This document shows positions 1 through 11,024 of a DNA stretch of 64,000 bases, piece after piece. The position numbers were made by a program, and so were the translations under genes. Below the pieces are notes generated by a model, which saw only the letters and a list, made by a program, of their open reading frames with translations, had not been told where the DNA came from and did no database searches. The stretch's first letter is position 1. Each line of letters starts with the position of its first letter. The stretch is taken from contig BTPG01000003.1 in assembly GCA_036245525.1 (NCBI GenBank), forward strand, positions 157,492,439 to 157,556,438, read 5' to 3'. This DNA comes from Semisulcospira habei. Lineage: Eukaryota > Mollusca > Gastropoda > Semisulcospiridae.

Positions 1-1006
1 CTGGTGCTTGCTACGGCATCCAGAGTCAGCGAGCTGCACACGCTCTCAGTGAACCCGGCCTGTCTACAGCACAGGTCGGATGGCTCCGTGCATCTCCTAA
101 CGAGCCCCGCCTTCTTGGCGAAGAATCGACTCCCCTCGGCCAGTAATTACCCTGCGTCCACTCAGGGGACCTGACCAGACCCAGGACTCCCGCCGTCAGG
201 ACCCTGTCCAGGCGCTGCGAGTCTACCTGCGCAGGACAAAGCCTTTCCCGTGTGGCCGGACCCGCCTCTTCCTGCCGTTATCCCCCTGCAGGGACGATAT
301 CTCTGCGCAGACAATCTCCTCATGGCTGCGCTGGGTCATCCGTTCTGCGTACGAGGAACTCACCCTGGCGGGGGCTAAGAGGCTGCGTATCCGGGCGCAC
401 GAGGTCCAAGCGGTCTTCACCAACGTAGTGTTTGATCGAAATAATAATAATAATAATACCGTTATTATATAGGTGCTTTTTCTCAATTTTGGGGAAATCG
501 ACTCAAAGCGCCACGCCTGAAACCCAACACACACACTCACGAAACAGACACGGATTTACGCCATTTAAGACAAACACAATACAAGACAAACGAAGGGCCA
601 GTCAGCTACTGATGTTACAGAGATTTTTGATCGCTTGTATTTGAAATTTGTAAAGTGGCCTGAGACCGGTACCAAAGTGGGGGGGGGGGGGGGTGGAAGA
701 ACCGGAGTACCCGGAGAAAGAACCCCCGACGGTCCGCCCGAATTAACGGTGACACTTACCAGAGGAGAAAAGTCCAACGCCGGAACCCGGTATCGAACCG
801 CGCACCTTTGGCATTGGTGGCAGGCGCCTTAACCACTGCGCCACGGACCGCCCATGTGAGACATTGTGGCGGCTGTCTGGTGGCAGGCAAATTCCACCTT
901 TGCCCGCTTCTACCTCAGGGACCTTGCGGGCCAGCAGGAGAACCTGGCCCTGGTGGGGGACATCGCTGAGGCGCAACACTCCCTTCCAGCGCCTCTGGCA
1001 CCCTAG
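1..1006 (+). pseudogene. tyrosine recombinase remnant of copy A
   Basis: Frame 1 opens with a segment like ATASRVSELHTLS, which in the intact copy G holds the first catalytic Arg of the recombinase. The reading breaks near 165-175 by frameshift, continues as the 'DPVQALRVYLRRT' segment, reaches the FDRN motif at about 430, is split by a SINE (441-853), and ends with the conserved tail to a TAG at 1004-1006. The segment around the HxxR box reads HEVQ at about 398-411 (cac gag gtc caa), so the second catalytic Arg also looks lost. Dead copy. Confidence 0.85.
441..853 (-). mobile_element. tRNA-derived SINE, copy 1
   Basis: Read on the minus strand, the head (853 back to about 770) has a Pol III box A (TGGCGCAGTGG) and box B (GGTTCGATACC), followed by a body of about 330 bp and an ATT-repeat tail (441-457). 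Two other copies lie at 16775-17216 and 58440-58877. It interrupts the recombinase frame of copy A between the FDRN and 'DIVAAV' motifs. I saw no clear target duplication. Confidence 0.88.
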
Positions 1007-1105
1007 GTACGCTTAGCTGAGGAGGTTGCTCCTGTTCGCGACCGCTAAGCACAAGCAGTGACGGGACCTACCGGGCGGCACCCTCATCCTTTTCGCTGTT
1101 CTTCC

Positions 1106-1200
1106 ATATAATAATGCCATCGGTATGGATTTTGAGGAAACAAATGTATTTTTCTCTAAAATGTATTTAAAAAAAACAAACACTTACCGATGGCATTACT
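1106..1200 (+). repeat. internal complementary region (ICR) of copy A
   Basis: Two inverted terminal motifs (ATAATGCCATCGGTATGG and its near complement ending CGATGGCATTACT) face each other across a T/A-rich spacer. This is the DIRS ICR arrangement, in which the element carries internally the complement of its own two ends. A few mismatches to the right end show age. Confidence 0.8.
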
Positions 1201-1460
1201 CGGATGCCCCCCCCCCCCCCCCCCCCCCCCCTGCCTACCCTGCGCTCAACTGGCGTGGCACCACTGCACACATGACCAAATAGGGAGGGAAGGGAGGCAA
1301 TTCAGGGTTTCTTGGTAACGACTCCCTAGAGTCGCCTCCCTGGTTGTGTATGTATACACAACAGATTCTTAGGCAGAAATCGGTAAGCTAAGTGTACCTT
1401 CCATGTAGTAATGCCATCAGAAAGTATTTTTCGAAAAAGTACATTTTAGAGACAAATACA
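1201..1460 (+). repeat. right inverted terminal repeat of copy A, with 25-C tract
   Basis: Right terminal repeat, ending in the motif TAGTAATGCCATCAGAAAG and an A/T-rich end at about 1460. An uninterrupted run of 25 C lies at 1207-1231, where other copies have ordinary sequence (…CCTCCCACCTGCC). The run probably grew by slippage. Confidence 0.75.
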
Positions 1461-2134
1461 TATTCCAACTTTGGCAATTATTTTCTATAGTACAGTTCAG
1501 GAGATCATTGATCATGACAGTTGAATGGTGGTGCCAGAATATATTGATGCATAGTCCTCAACGACAGTTCAGGGACCAGTTGCAGGAGTGAGCTTAGTTG
1601 CTGACACAGGACTAAGCTCACTCATGCAACTGGTCCCAGGAGACAGACTGACCATAAATACAAATATGAATATAAATAACTTAATTGTCCAAAAATCGGA
1701 AATTTGTTTGCAGCAGAATTATAAAACAGACATGAAATCAAATATGAACATAAACAAACACATTTGCTTCACAAAAACACACTGACATATCACAGCGAAT
1801 ATATGCACTTATATGATGCCTGACTGATGTTTACAATACAAAGATGTAACTTGTTATATAAAAACTCATACAATGAACTTCAGGTACCGGTAGGACAAAA
1901 TGCCAAGGGACCCTTATTTGTTTTATCAAAAGTTTATTATAAGTGGAGTAACTCATGTAGAAAAGTGTGCTTGGGACATCTGACAAAAATCAGCATTGTT
2001 TATCTGACTGTTGTAAATGTAATATCTGACATTGTTATAGGCAGGATTTAGGTGCAGTGCCTGGGTATGTGTTGAATCTGTATTTTGACATCTTTGTGAC
2101 CAGGGCTGTATGTGAGTAAATGTTTTTTTTCTAG
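1461..2134 (+). other. host intron or upstream flank
   Basis: AT-rich non-coding sequence between copy A and exon 1. It holds a degenerate hairpin MITE remnant around 1504-1560 and a clean short hairpin at 1571-1637. It ends in a polypyrimidine tract and the CTAG acceptor (2131-2134). No gene seen. Confidence 0.6.
1571..1637. repeat. 67-bp hairpin
   Basis: The arm GGGACCAGTTGC…GTGAGCTTAG is repeated inverted after a loop of about 14 bp, with one small mismatch region. It is a foldback of unknown family in host non-coding DNA. Confidence 0.7.
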
Positions 2135-2311
2135 AGGAGCCAGAGACAGACAGTGGCATCAGCTCCAAGATGACCACCACGTCCCCTCCATCCTCCTCCA
2201 AGACACCACTGTCCCCCACAGCCTCCGTGCCACTACAGCACAATGGCACCACACATAGCACCAGTCAGCCGTTCGCCTCCAGAGAGGACAAACCTCATTT
2301 TGCACTCAAAG
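2135..2311 (+). CDS. host gene X, first visible exon
   Basis: Exon bounded by a polypyrimidine/CTAG acceptor at 2134 and a donor AAAG|GTACAT at 2312. It codes for a Ser/Thr/Pro-rich, probably disordered segment (EPETDSGISSKMTTTSPP… to …HFALK) and ends in phase 1. It enters with two bases of a split codon, so at least one more exon lies upstream, outside the window. Together with seven further exons it gives an in-frame C-terminal part of 452 residues that ends at 53005. I do not recognise the family with certainty. The acidic/Ser-rich middle and the Tyr-rich C-terminal tail suggest a scaffold or ciliary-type protein with its folded domain upstream. A CFAP20-domain-containing protein (CFAP20DC) is one unverified idea. 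Confidence 0.75.
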
Positions 2312-2670
2312 GTACATCCTCTTTGTTTTCTGTCAAACTGACAAGTCTCTGTACTGTTGTAGCAGTGGGGTGAAAATAGGGTTGAATTTTTCCACACAAA
2401 TGACTAAAGCAGTTGCAAAAGGTGCTTGTGATAGCCATCAGCAGCATATTGACTTGACCTAAAAAGATGGTGACACCCTTATTGGATGTGACGTGTTCCA
2501 TAATGTGTTACAAGAGAGTGGCTCACTCTCTTACAGAATTGAGCAATTTGTAGTTTTTTTACACATGATGCAAAGTGAGTCTATGATCTGAGGAGTCTGT
2601 CATCCGTCCATCACTAGCACAAGTTAAACAGGTTCAGATATACACCTGTCTTCATTTGTGTTGCATGCAG
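2312..2670 (+). other. intron 1 of host gene X
   Basis: Short 359-bp intron, GTACAT…TGCATGCAG, phase 1. It is the only short intron left of exon 7 and has no transposon I can see, so it may be close to the ancestral intron size. Confidence 0.7.
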
Positions 2671-2807
2671 GTCAAGCCAGGGATGTTCAGGACTCGGTGA
2701 GTGATGTGATAGCATTGCTGCGTGCCACTGATGATGGGGACCAGCTGAGTTCAGAGAGTGACACAGAGAGTTCACAGCCTGGAGAGTACGAAGAGAGTGA
2801 TGAGTCA
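2671..2807 (+). CDS. host gene X, exon 2
   Basis: Acceptor TTGCATGCAG|GT. It codes for GQARDVQDSVSDVIALL followed by a strongly acidic Asp/Ser/Glu stretch. The donor that keeps phase with exon 3 is TCA|GTCAGA at 2808. A competing GT three bases into the codon (GA|GTCAGT at about 2803) would put exon 3 out of frame. The short hydrophobic helix VSDVIALLRA is the only part that looks folded. Confidence 0.72.
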
Positions 2808-3632
2808 GTCAGATATTGCACACTTCTTATTTCCTTGCTTAGCATTGATAAATACAATTAACCCTTTGGCTGTCAGAAGTAGTTTTGTCACAATTATTCC
2901 TGCAGGAATCACCATGACAAAAACTGTTACTGACAGCCAAAGGGTTAACACACCCATTCAGCCAACCCACACACCACAACAAGAGTCGGATTGAGCATGA
3001 TAGTTCCGAGGATGGCCCCAGAATAGCATGGCACCTAACTTCGGGCACTGGCCTTGAACTATCACAATCGATCTGTACCCTAAGAAGGTATGAAGCCTTC
3101 AGATAACAACTCACATATTTGAAATTTCGGGTCAAAATGCAGAAGATGTAAAGGATTTTGACAGTAGAGCTCAAGTTGTTCATGGCATGGCATCATTTTT
3201 GCTGAGGGTAGACTTTGGTAAATAGAGTGTTAAATAACTCATTGTACCCTAAGGTAAACATACCCAAATTTGCAGTTGTCCCTCTGAAGGCTGTGTTACA
3301 ATCCAGAAGACACTGACCATGATAGTTCAAGGGTGATGCCAGAATAGTTTGGCGCTTATCATGGTCAATCCATATCTTGACATGTGTCGGGGTTAAATGA
3401 GACAAAAGAAGTTCTTACATATGTTCTGAGTGTTGTTTGCATGCCTGAGGAAGGTAAAGGACAGATGGTCTGTGCAGCTATTATTGTTTCCTTGGAAGGT
3501 AGAGTTTGATGTGCATGTTTCAGTGAGGGCTCCAGTGACACCAACAAGCTGCATCTGTTTGTGTCACGCCCCATGCTGGCTCCACACAGAAACCTCTCGC
3601 CGGGTACCACCGACCAGGAGCTGGTAAGGTCA
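2808..3632 (+). other. intron 2, part left of copy B
   Basis: Non-coding. Holds a piggyBac-like MITE (2858-2947) and two decayed hairpins of the 210-bp MITE family (about 2996-3065 and 3317-3372, both with the motif CATGATAGTT). No exon seen. Confidence 0.6.
2858..2947. mobile_element. piggyBac-like MITE, 90-bp hairpin family
   Basis: TTAACCCTTTGGCTGTC at the left end, and its complement ending GGGTTAA at the right. The arms meet in a core ATTCCTGCAGGAAT. TTAA outside CCC/GGG ends is the signature of piggyBac-type insertion. Related copies: about 9869-9953, 10078-10172, 10942-11024, 26294-26385, 53814-53896 and 55899-55986. Confidence 0.78.
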
Positions 3633-3841
3633 TTTGTTTCTTCAAAAACATTACCGATGACATGACTGAATGGAATGGAAGTGTCTACTACTTACTCATT
3701 CTAGCCTAAGAGCCAGTTGTGTTAAGACACAACCCGGGAGGCACTCGGGGAACCCCGAGGGGACCAAGAGTTGTCTCCCTATACCCACCACCCGGAAGCC
3801 GGGTACCCATAATCCCTCAGTCTAGTCTACTTAGGCGCACG
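3633..3841 (+). repeat. left ITR of copy B
   Basis: Starts TTTGTTTCTTCAAAAAC, then CATTACCGATGACATGACT. Pairs with 9505-9730 in inverted orientation, including the motif GGGAGGCACTCGGGGAAC. Both ITRs contain a small TTGTGT…ACACAA palindrome shared by all copies in the window. Confidence 0.85.
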
Positions 3842-6296
3842 ATTCGGTCGTCTTGCGCTCGGCTCTAGCCTACGGACTTTGGTTTTCGACCGTTCTCGGG
3901 TTCGGACTTGCTGTGGGAATGAAGAGCGGGAGATAGGATCGTTTCGTCGGCCCTGCCTGTGCTGCTGCGTGGTTTTCTCGTCCCACTGCTTGGCGCCTGC
4001 GCTTCGGCCTCTGGTGAGCTGTCCGGTGATCTTCGCCGGTCGTGCCAGGCGGGTTTTTGGACGTCTCCCCCCGTTTCCCTTCGGCGGAGAGGTAAGGTAG
4101 CGGGATTGACCCTCGGCTGGTTCCCGGGCTGGGCACTGGTTGTGCAGGTACGAAGTTTTTCGTCTTCTTCTCACTGTAATTGCGCCCCCACTCACCTTCG
4201 GTGAATCGTAGAGAAGTTTCCTACGCTTTTGTACCTTGGGTGTGGAGAATTCTTTTACTCCATGGCCTGATTAGCTGAGTGGCACAGCTTGAGTCACGCC
4301 TTGTCATCGCGTGGTTTGTTCGGGACCAGCGCCTGTTCTGTTTTCGCTCACGGGTGATGGATTTAAGCGCACACTCGCATACGCAGGCATACGCGGTAGA
4401 CAAGTACTCACGTACCTTAGAGAGTGGATATACGTTCCGGCGGGCAGCTGGGGGGTTTACGCTCCTTGGCTGGGCGGGCCCCTCGTGGCATGTCCACATA
4501 AAGTGGTGATTTTCTGCCCCAGATGTTTTTCTTGTCTTGATTGTCATTGCGTATTGAGTTGTACAGCATGCGGCCGGTGTTGTTTTTTTTTTTTTTTTTT
4601 TTCCACACACGGTCACCCTTAGTAATAATGTTTGGGGGCCTGACTCCTTTTGTCACAGGGGTTGGTACATATGTTGTTGCTCACCTTAGCACTTGACGGC
4701 GGTGAATCTACCTCGTTACTGCACTGCTAGATTGCAGACGTGCAGTTTGGTACCTCGCTTCCGTCATGACGTATTCGTCTTTTGTGTACATAGGTTGTTC
4801 CCTCGCCTTAGCGCTTGGTGGCAGTGGGCCTGCTTGCTTACTGCACGGCTAGTTGTCTGCATGCAGTTTGCAGACCTGTTTACCCAAGAATACACTTTTT
4901 GGAGAAACTGACAACTCACTGGCTTGGGAATAATTATACATGTGAGGTCCAAAGTACACAATTAGTCAGTTGAAAGTACACTGACTACACCCAGGGGGTA
5001 AACAGGTCTGAGTTTGGTACCTCGCTTCTGTCATGACATGTTTGACTTTTGCTACATATGTTGGTTGCTCACCTTAGTGCTTGAGGGCAGTGAGTCTACC
5101 TTCTTGCTGCACTGCTGGCGTGCAGGCTTGACAGTCTGTTACCCCGCTTGGTGCTTGTGTGTTTTGTTATTACGAAGGCTACCTTTCGTGGCTTAGTCCC
5201 ACAGGACTCGCCCGCAGGCCTTTGGGTGTTATCTGTTGCAGGGATGCGCTACCCATTCACACAGATGACAGTGGCTAGTTCAGCCCCCAGGGGTCTTTCG
5301 CCACTGCACCGGATGCCCCGCCGACCATGCTTGCTTTGCAAGCGATCGGCACCGGTTTAGGCACCTTCCAGACACTGCGGGTTTCCGCACGACAACGGAC
5401 TGCCCTGGGAGAGAAGCCACACCGGATGTCGCGACTAGTGCGCGAGCATGGATCGTGGAGGCCGCTGCCAGGGGGAGCGCACGGGAACAGCCTCTGGCAA
5501 GGCCCGCTCGGAAAGACAATTACGCACACGTCCGACATCTTAGGACGTTGCAGTACACTACCACCTTGAGAGGACAAGCAGCTTCTCGGCTGTAAGCCCC
5601 AGCCCGGCTGCTACTGGTAGGTGTGTTCTTCATGTCCAGGCAGCGCCCATTGGGACTAGGCCTGTCTTCCGACACGGGAGGTGCCTCCTACCACATTGAG
5701 ATGATTGCGTCACCTGGCCTCAGCAGCGCGGATGGCAGCATTGAAGCGTCTGCAGGCGGGAGCGACCTATGCTGTTGGTGCTTGAAGGATCCCGTTCCGC
5801 CCCGATGAAGAGGGGCATGCCGATGTCCTTCACGCAAGGCAGATGTTCCGGTGGCCGTCGGACAACCACTGGGTCGGGTCTCCTATGCGCAGGATGTGGA
5901 TACGCCTTCCAACGTATCCTTGGCACCGGTCGCTTGAGACCAGGACGTCCCTGTGGGAATCCCCACACCGGATTCAGTGGACTAGTGCACGAAGTGGGCC
6001 TGGATCGATGAGGCCGCTTCCAGGAGGGAGCGCGCCCGGACTAAGACTTCCAAGAAGCCATGTCCACTTTCTGCCCCACTTGTCTCCAAGAAGCCCGCGG
6101 GATCCCGCTGGGGGTCCCCCTTACAGGCAAGAAAGCCCGCCTCCCTCGGAGCCCGGCTCAGAGACATTCACGTGCATGTCCAGGGACTCTAGTAAGAATG
6201 CTCGTCTCCAAGGAAGCGGAGACTACTATCAACACAGTTCCGGGCCACCTCTCGTCCCGCTCGCTCTGCGCGGCGCCAGAGTGGGGACCACTATCG

Positions 6297-6456
6297 GACT
6301 GCTGAGGACATGCAAGCTATGCGGAGGCTTCCAGTGGCCGTCGGGTAACCATACAGTCTGTCTCCTGTGCGCTGGGTGTGCTTCCGACCACTCTTGTAAC
6401 GTCTGTGCTTCCTGGCCGGAGCTGCGATGGTCTAATCTCTGGAACTTTAGAGGAGG
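6297..6456 (+). pseudogene. gag-like Cys-cluster remnant of copy B
   Basis: Encodes a clear homologue of the ORF1 N-terminal Cys cluster (LLRTCKLCGGFQWPS… with later CAGCASDHSC), as in G, H and J. It is not joined to a long ORF. A second, more damaged partial copy (FRWPSDNHW) lies at about 5843-5880. This part of B seems to have been duplicated repeatedly between 5200 and 8600. Confidence 0.75.
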
Positions 6457-8989
6457 GAGACTCCTACCCTCTCGGGTACTTGAAGATTGCCGAGACGCCT
6501 TCCGCTGTGCCCCCGGCACCGGACGTGCGAGACCAGCTGGATCCGACACAGAAAACGCCACTGAGTAATCGAGGGATTAGTGCAGTGTGGGAGTTCGACC
6601 GTCAAGACCGCCTCCGTTAGAGAGCGCGCCCGGATACAGCTGGTGGAAAGAACCCGCCTCTCCCAAGAGCCTGGTTTGGTGGGACGCTCGTGGCGTCCCT
6701 CCTCCACCGTCGTTCCCCACTCGTCTCTGAAGAAGCCGCCGGGATCCCGCTGGGGGTCCCCTGGCCGGCAAGAAACCCGCCTCTCCCAAGAGCCTGGTTC
6801 ACAGAGACATTCACGCACTCGTCCGGAACCTCCGGGTTGTGAAGAGCGTAGACACAGGGATTCTACTCGACGTTATCGCTCTCCCTCGCAAGATCATAAG
6901 AGGACCTTCCCGCTCGGGTGCTTGGAGTTGGCCAAGACGCCTTCCGCTGTGCCCCCGGCACCGGACGCGCGAAACCAACTTGATCCGACACAGAAGACGC
7001 CACTTGAGTATTCAACGGATTAGTGCACAGAAACCCGCCTCTCCCAAGAGCCTGGTTCGTTCCCCACTCATCTCTGGCTGCAGGGATCCCCTTGCCGGCA
7101 AGCAACCCGCCTCTCCCAAGAGCCTGGTTCACAGAGACTTACACGCACTCGTCCGGATCCTCCTGTTCGCGAGGATCGTAGGCGCTGGGATTCTACTCAC
7201 CGTTATCGCTCTGCTTCGCAAGATCGTAGGAGGACCTTCTCCACTCATCGTTCGACGGATCAGGACTCCCTCGACTGGTTTCGCCTTCTTCGCGTTCCTC
7301 ATCTCGTTCGGACTCCCGTTCGTCCCGTTCCTCTTCCCATCGACCGGCCACTTCCCCTTCCCTCGTCCTCTCCGTTCCGTTCCTCCTCGTTGCAGCCGTT
7401 CTCCTCGTCGGAACCCGCCTTCGGCAAACGGGAGAACCTCGCCGCGTCGCTCCGTCTTCGCTCTCCCCTTCGGAGTGAGTCTTCGACCTGCGGTTCGCCG
7501 TCAGCGGGATTCCCTCCCTCGGAGCCCTCCTCGGTCGCCGGTTCCAGACAGCGGGACTTTGACACCCTGAGTTTGACGGCTGACGAACTGGTTGCTCGGA
7601 CGTCTCAGCCGTTTCTCCTCTTCCTCTTCTTCGGCTTCCAGTGCTGCGGTTCCATCAGACCCGTTCTTCTGCGCGGATGGACACTCGGCCGGCGCTGGAC
7701 GGGACATCCAAGCTCATCGCCGCCGCCCTGCTGCGGAAGTTGCCCGGCATCGCCCCTTGACTCACCGGGGGTTCTCATCCATCGTGGACACTGGGGAACC
7801 AAGGCGCAGCCCCTTCTCCCTGACGTCTAACCATCTCGACAACTCTCGTTGGGCACCCGGGGGGTGCCGTACTTCGGACAGGTGGTACCGCTTGGCTGTG
7901 CTCGGGGTGGAGGCCTAGCCACTACACGGAGTCGAATCTACTCACCTTAGTCGTCTCTAAGCCCGGCTGCTCAAGCTACGCTTCCTACTTCCGTGATTCT
8001 TCTCGAGGTCCAACCCTCCGACCTTCGGACTTCACGGACAAGAGCGTGCTTAGCTTGGATCTGACGCGGACTACTAGGCCTGCTTCTTCTGCTCGTGGGG
8101 GGAAGGATAGGTCACAGGAGCTTCTCCTCTTCGGCTACGCGACAGCGGAGGTGTTCTTCCAGGATCAGGGCAGCTGGCGATCCTCCGACCAGTGCATTCC
8201 CCCTACCCTGGTGCTTGGGGAAAGATCTTCATCTCCCTCCGTGCGTGACGCTACCTGGACCGACGGTAGATCTGGGCCAGTCTTCCCCGGTGGGACCAGT
8301 GGCTACACACGGAATACACCAGGACACCTTCGGAGGATCGGCGCATGAGACCAGGATGATCCTACGTTTTCAGTGGACTGGGGCACAGGATGGGGCCTTG
8401 ACCGAGGCCGCTACCCGGACGGAGCGAGCCCGGACACAGCTTTTGAGAAGCAGAGAACTCGCCTCACAGAGCCCAGTTCAGAGAGTCGCGCTTGGCGACG
8501 TCCCACGTACAATCTCGGTACCCACTCGTCTCCAAGTAAGCCGCCGGGATCCTGCTGGGGGTCCACTTGCCGACAGGAACCCGCCTCTCCTCAGAGCCCG
8601 GGTCGGAGAGACTTACACGCGCTCGTCCGGAGCCTCCTGTCGACTCCCCTCGGGAGGAGTCATCGAATGCTACGTCTTGCTCTTGCAGCCATACGGCGCC
8701 TGAGGGATGTTGCCGTGGTGGATTGGTTAACGAGCTTCAGGAGCTACGCCTCACCCTGTCTGCTACAGTTCGAGGGAACAATTACGTACAGCTCCTCTCG
8801 GACCATACCTTACCTGGACCGCCGCGCCTTGGTCCACAGGTTCACCTTGCGCCCGCTTACGGGGCGCTATTCCACCAGGAGACCACGTAGCAAATCCCTG
8901 TACAAGCCTCACGGGTGCCTACGACATAGCCGTTCGCTTCGGACGCGCTCGCCTCTTTGCCGGTTCCGGCAGCACTGACGCTACAAGCC

Positions 8990-9273
8990 GGACGTTCTTC
9001 CTGGTTAAGCTCAGTCATACGTTCTGAATTACAGGACCCCTCCCTCAGGGAGGTTAGAGGCCACAGGTACGTTATCAAGGCACTTGCAGGGCCACGAACG
9101 TCACATTCGTCAGGGACTGTACTGTCTTGCACTTCGTGGCTACTGGAGGCTGGCGGGCAGGATGACTTCGCCCGCCTCGATTGCAGAGCTCTGCCAGGCC
9201 AGAGAGACTCCTCGCTCTGGTGGAGACCTTTTTGCGGGGGGCACAACTCCCTCCTGGCGCCTCAGCGCCGTAG
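8990..9273 (+). pseudogene. recombinase C-terminal remnant of copy B
   Basis: Scrambled nucleotide match to the end of the YR gene. The region runs from the 'WLR..IRSAYQDL' segment through the 'GW…FARLDCRAL' segment to the final 'QHSLLAP' tail and TAG (9271-9273), broken by several frameshifts. The Tyr-bearing box is not preserved in one frame. Confidence 0.6.
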
Positions 9274-9380
9274 GTATTCACCTACCTAGGGTCGTCGGGA
9301 GTTTGCGTTAGGGAGGACGGCCCTTGGGCCCTAAGGTGTGCTGGAGCGCGGCACCCACCTCCTGTTCGCAATTCTTCCAT

Positions 9381-9471
9381 TCAGTCATGTCATCGGTAAT
9401 GTTTTTGAAGAAACAAATTCATTTTTCTTTAAAAGGTATTTTTTCGAAAAATACTTACCGATGACATGACT
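9381..9471 (+). repeat. ICR of copy B
   Basis: TCAGTCATGTCATCGG… opposed to …CCGATGACATGACT. The left half is the exact complement of the left end (3633-3667) and the right half of the right end (9680-9730). The midpoint predicts the circle junction …AAAAATGAA|TTTGTTTC. Confidence 0.88.
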
Positions 9472-9504
9472 CAAACGACCCTCCCACCTGCCCCGCTTGC
9501 CGCT

Positions 9505-9730
9505 CGTGCGCCAAGTATCCTGACTGAGGGATTATGGGTACCCGGCTTCCGGGTGGTGGGTATAGGGAGACAACTCTTGGTCCCCTCGGGGTTCCCCGAG
9601 TGCCTCCCGGGTTGTGTCTTAACACAACTGGCTCTTAGGCTAGAATGAGTAAGTAGTAGACACTTCCATTCCATTCAGTCATGTCATCGGTAAGTATTTT
9701 TCGAAAAAATACCTTTTAAAGAAAAATGAA
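9505..9730 (+). repeat. right ITR of copy B
   Basis: Inverted partner of 3633-3841. It ends …AAAGAAAAATGAA at about 9730, beyond which AT-rich intron sequence resumes. Confidence 0.85.
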
Positions 9731-10449
9731 TTTCTCCTTACATTTATTTGTTATGTTTCTTACTTTTCACTTCCACTGCAGTCTGCTGAAGACTGATTAT
9801 CAGTAAGAGTTCAGTGTAGTACCGAGAAGACTGATCAACAAGGAGAGTTTGGTGGTAGTGCCAGATTAGCATGATCCTGTGACTGTCCGCATCACTTTTC
9901 ATTGAGGTGATTCCTGTAGGAGTTAAAAAGCGCTACAGACGGCCAAAGGGTTAATCTGGTTAATCTGTCATTACTGTTGGGCTCCTATTTCTACTCCATC
10001 TTCCACCTGGACAGGTGCCAAGCTAATCAGTCACTAATCTAGAGTTATGTTGTCATTCCTTATGAAATCAGCTGCTATCCTCTAACCATTTGGCTATCGG
10101 TGGCGCTTTTTGTTGGGATGATTCTTGCAGGAATCATTGTGATGAAAAGTACTACCCACAGCCAGAGGGTAACGTTCCATGGTATCTTTGTGACATGTCT
10201 TGTATGCAGTGCTTGGCAGACACAAGTGAACTGTGAGCAGTGAGCATGACAGTGATGGGATGGATGCAAGTTGGATGACTGGCTAACTGACACTGACATT
10301 GTTCTTGTGATGACTGGCTGCTTTGTTAATGCATTATTGCTGTCTGCACCAGCTTTTGTCCGACTTCCTCCCAGTGATAATGTTATAGAAAGAATTTTCT
10401 TTATAATTATGCATGCTGATTTGAATTTCTCTCTCTCTCCTTTTCGCAG
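9731..10449 (+). other. intron 2, part right of copy B
   Basis: Contains decayed MITEs at about 9869-9953 and 10078-10172, plus a remnant of the 210-bp family near 9820-9870. A polypyrimidine tract and TTTTCGCAG precede exon 3. No other feature. Confidence 0.55.
10078..10172. mobile_element. piggyBac-like MITE, decayed
   Basis: Same palindrome as 2858-2947 with more mismatches. Core GATTCTTGCAGGAATCAT; ends CTAACCATTTGGC and GCCAGAGGGTAAC. Confidence 0.65.
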
Positions 10450-10649
10450 AGCAAGCGTAACCACAACAAAGCAGCTCGGTCGAATGTGCGACGCTCAACA
10501 TCAGAAATCGTGTCTTCACGGGGTGCGCGACCAGAGGATGACTTTCACAGCATGACCAGCAGTGACGATGATGACAACTACCATAAAGGTCGAGGTCAGG
10601 GGTCACGACCCCACAGTGGCACATCTGCCACTAGCAGTCCTAAAACAAA
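10450..10649 (+). CDS. host gene X, exon 3
   Basis: Acceptor CTTTTCGCAG|AGC, donor AAA|GTGAGT, a strong consensus. Starts in phase 0 and ends in phase 2. It codes for a basic start (SKRNHNKAARSNVRRS) followed by a Ser/Asp stretch (MTSSDDDDNYHKGRGQG) and Ser/Thr-rich sequence, low-complexity and likely disordered. The basic-then-acidic layout suggests a linker with phosphosites, but no known domain is visible. Confidence 0.78.
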
Positions 10650-10732
10650 GTGAGTCTAGAGACTAGACAGAAAGATGTGAGGCAATCTTTAAGCTTAGAG
10701 ACTCTGTGTAGGAACACATACAGTAGAAACTT

Positions 10733-10945
10733 TTAACCATTCAGCCCTGACGCCCTACAGCAGGAGATGGGTCGACCATGATAATTCAAGGGTAGTGCCA
10801 GATTAGCTTGGCGCCTGTCGGTGCCAAGCTAATCTGGCACTACCCTTGAATTATCATGGTCGACCCATCTCCTGCAACTGGTGCATAGTCATTAGATGAT
10901 GCCTCCAAAATTTGGGAAATACGGCCGTCGGACTGAATGAGTTAA
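10733..10945. mobile_element. 213-bp palindromic MITE (piggyBac-like)
   Basis: Ends TTAACCATTCAG and CTGAATGAGTTAA. The central arms, from TCGACCATGATAATTC to the GGCGCC-like centre, are an almost perfect inverted repeat of about 55 bp. TTAA at both ends fits piggyBac-type target duplication. Close relatives: 51948-52162 and 55128-55340; decayed ones at 56592-56813 and about 57575-57665. Confidence 0.8.
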
Positions 10946-11024
10946 CCCATTGAGTGGTTTTAGTCTTGATGATTCCTACTGGAATCATCATGACCCAAAC
11001 CGCTACCGACATGCAAAGGATTAA
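10942..11024. mobile_element. 90-bp-family MITE, decayed
   Basis: TTAACCCATTGAGTGG… core GATTCCTACTGGAATCATC … AAAGGATTAA. It abuts the previous MITE and shares its GTTAA end, as expected for insertion into the TTAA of an earlier element. Confidence 0.65.

Larger units (their letters stand above)
1..1460 (+). mobile_element. DIRS copy A, 3' part
   Basis: Right part of a DIRS-type tyrosine-recombinase retrotransposon that enters from the left edge. It holds the end of the recombinase reading frame (1-1006), a minus-strand SINE inserted in that frame, an ICR (about 1106-1200) and the right terminal repeat ending near 1460. The repeat carries a motif (around 1297-1345) that reappears inverted in the left end of copy D (20816-20865), so A and D belong to one subfamily. 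The element lies in an intron or upstream flank of the host gene whose first visible exon starts at 2135. Confidence 0.85.
3633..9730 (+). mobile_element. DIRS copy B, complete ends, dead coding
   Basis: Element of 6.1 kb in intron 2, with left ITR 3633-3841, right ITR 9505-9730 and ICR 9381-9471. The ICR is an exact reverse complement of both outer ends over the terminal 35 and about 50 bases, so the ends have not decayed since integration. Coding is badly degraded: gag fragments are duplicated, I find no RT motifs, and only scraps of the recombinase end remain. Flanks read …AAGGTCA at the left and TTTCTCC at the right, with no target duplication. ITRs resemble those of intact copy G. It is probably a non-autonomous derivative moved by G-type proteins. 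Confidence 0.85.

Noticed and set aside
841..853. tRNA gene
   Set aside because: Box A/B and a tRNA-like head occur at three places, but each continues into the same long body and tail, so they are SINE heads, not tRNA genes.
2170..2373. Stand-alone small ORF starting at an ATG
   Set aside because: The ATG is inside host exon 1, and the reading continues past a good splice donor; the exon model explains it better.
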